64,000 nt of DNA, from assembly GCF_022627575.1 (NCBI RefSeq), contig NZ_JADEYQ010000007.1, forward strand, positions 142,613 through 206,612. Reading direction: 5' to 3'. Below are positions 62,807-64,000 of the stretch, one piece after another. Under the pieces are notes generated by a model that worked only from the letters and a program-made list of their open reading frames with translations, made no database searches and was not told the origin of the DNA. This DNA comes from Sphingobacterium rhinopitheci (GTDB lineage: Bacteria > Bacteroidota > Bacteroidia > Sphingobacteriales > Sphingobacteriaceae). The position numbers and the translations under genes were made by a program. Every line of letters begins with the position of its first letter. Within the stretch, counting starts at the first letter, position 1.

Positions 62807-64000
62807 GGAATGGCTTAGGAATGTTGAGTGTTTTGAAGGCAGCCTATTAATATTATCAGTTCTACTATTGCCTTCTATGCCAGGCGGGCATCCTACTTTC
62901 TCTTGACACAAAGTAGGGCCAAAGGTCAAGACTTATTTCTTTATGTTCGCTACCGCGACGCTCCACTACAATAGCGGTTTCCTAGGTCTCCCTGGTAATA
63001 CCCCACGCAAAGAATGGAAATCCTTATTCCTGCTAACTGTATGCCACAAGTGGTTGTAGTTGCACTGCTCTTAGCTCCATACAGAAAGAGGACCTCCTTT
63101 TTCGGAATGGCTTAGGATTGTTGAGTGTTTTGAAGGTAGTCTATTAATATTATCGGTTCTACTATTGCCTTCTATGCCAGGCGGGCATCCTACTTTCTCT
63201 TGACACAAAGTAGGGCAAAGGTCAAGACTTATTTCTTTATGTTCGCTACCGCGACGCTCCACTACAATAGCGGTTTCCTAGGTCTCCCTGGAATACCCCA
63301 CGCTAAGAATGGAAATCCTTATTCCTGCTAACTCTATGCCACAAGTGGTTGTAGTTGCACTGCTCTTAGCTCCATACAGAAAGAGGACCTCCTTTTTCGG
63401 AATGGCTTAGGATTGTTGAGTGTTTTGAAGGCAGTCTATTAATATTATTATTATCTGTTCTACTATTGCCTTCTATGCCAGGCGGGCATCCTACTTTCTC
63501 TTGACACAAAGTAGGGCCAAAGGTCAAGACTTATTTCTTTATGTTCGCTACCGCGACGCTCCACTACAATAGCGGTTTCCTAGGTCTCCCTGGTAATACC
63601 CCACGCAAAGAATGGAAATCCTTATTCCTGCTAACTGTATGCCACAAGTGGTTGTAGTTGCACTGCTCTTAGCTCCATACAGAAAGAGGACCTCCTTTTT
63701 CGGAATGGCTTAGGATTGTTGAGTGTTTTGAAGGTAGTCTATTAATATTATCGGTTCTACTATTGCCTTCTATGCCAGGCGGGCATCCTACTTTCTCTTG
63801 ACACAAAGTAGGGCAAAGGTCAAGACTTATTTCTTTATGTTCGCTACCGCGACGCTCCACTACAATAGCGGTTTCCTAGGTCTCCCTGGAATACCCCACG
63901 CTAAGAATGGAAATCCTTATTCCTGCTAACTCTATGCCACAAGTGGTTGTAGTTGCACTGCTCTTAGCTCCATACAGAAAGAGGACCTCCTTTTTCGGAA
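62807..64000. repeat. ~300-bp tandem repeat with dimeric higher-order structure (runs off window)
   Basis: Units begin with GGAATGGCTTAGG at 62807, 63104, 63399 and 63702; the fifth is cut at 63997-64000. Lengths are 297, 295, 303 and 295 bp. Odd units share GGGCCAAAGG, CTGGTAATACC, ACGCAAAG and AACTGTATG; even units share GGGCAAAGG, CTGGAATACC, ACGCTAAG and AACTCTATG. The array therefore amplified as a two-unit block. Inside each unit, CTTGAC / GTCAAG and CTACTTT / AAAGTAG inverted repeats resemble a wide-spread Bacteroidota element. Identical 63-codon ORFs in it are by-products. Confidence 0.92.

Noticed and set aside
63071..63860. Two identical 63-codon ORFs on the minus strand
   Set aside because: They lie at the same place in repeat units about 598 bp apart and have no homology-like pattern; they come from the repeat.

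Overview
The window is AT-rich chromosomal DNA from a member of the Bacteroidota, most likely a Sphingobacteriales/Sphingobacteriaceae-type organism (Sphingobacterium or Pedobacter-like; genus not provable from here). The reasons are: promoters of the Bacteroidota type (-7 box TAnnTTTG) in front of many genes with almost no Shine-Dalgarno sequences; typical lineage families (PafA-like phosphatase, DUF3078, tricorn-like S41 protease, MG2/TonB-plug protein, 29-residue COX24/mS38-like protein); futalosine-pathway menaquinone synthesis (mqnB); and bacillithiol synthesis (bshC). No phage, integrase, transposase, CRISPR array or rRNA was seen. Three tRNAs are present: Arg(CCU), Tyr(GUA) and Glu(UUC).

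Layout. 0-6.5 kb: PafA-like phosphatase, Rrf2 regulator, then the leftward block HU - TPR protein - 29-aa basic protein - RNase G, and a PLP enzyme. 6.5-12 kb: an outer-membrane-like protein, uxaC, xpt, and a tetR-fabF operon whose promoter carries a near-perfect palindrome. 12-15.3 kb: a 158-bp tandem repeat, tRNA-Arg, MepB-like protein, an MFS carrier, tRNA-Tyr. 15.6-22 kb: peroxiredoxin - thioredoxin - small-protein operon, then a secreted PIG-L-type deacetylase followed by two tiny membrane proteins and a sodium:solute symporter, with overlapping start and stop codons. 22-28 kb: cell-wall and envelope genes (amidase, DUF3078, two glucosaminidases), a decayed gene, an O-methyltransferase. 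28-34 kb: queD-folE, mqnB, pdhB, gcvH, anmK. 34-44 kb: CPBP protease - DUF2007 - cdsA - DUF2461, a tricorn-like protease, and a five-gene run from an RsmI-like methylase to Nif3 and a zinc-ribbon protein. 44-51 kb: gcvP, small membrane genes, a frameshifted lipoprotein gene and bshC. 51-52 kb: an eleven-unit interspersed repeat array. 52-62.5 kb: a conserved protein of unknown role, NUDIX hydrolase, phosphohexomutase, a fatty-acid-type operon, an MG2/TonB-plug protein, purD. 62.6-64 kb: tRNA-Glu and a 300-bp tandem repeat that runs off the window edge.

Most genes are housekeeping. The parts least explained are: (1) the 40-residue membrane protein start/stop-coupled to the symporter downstream of the deacetylase; (2) the tetR-fabF palindrome placed exactly between the two promoter boxes; (3) at least six genes whose -7 box sits only 3-6 nt before the ATG, implying leaderless mRNAs and settling several start codons; and (4) three unrelated repeat arrays with internal higher-order structure. 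No product or family assignment here was checked against a database.
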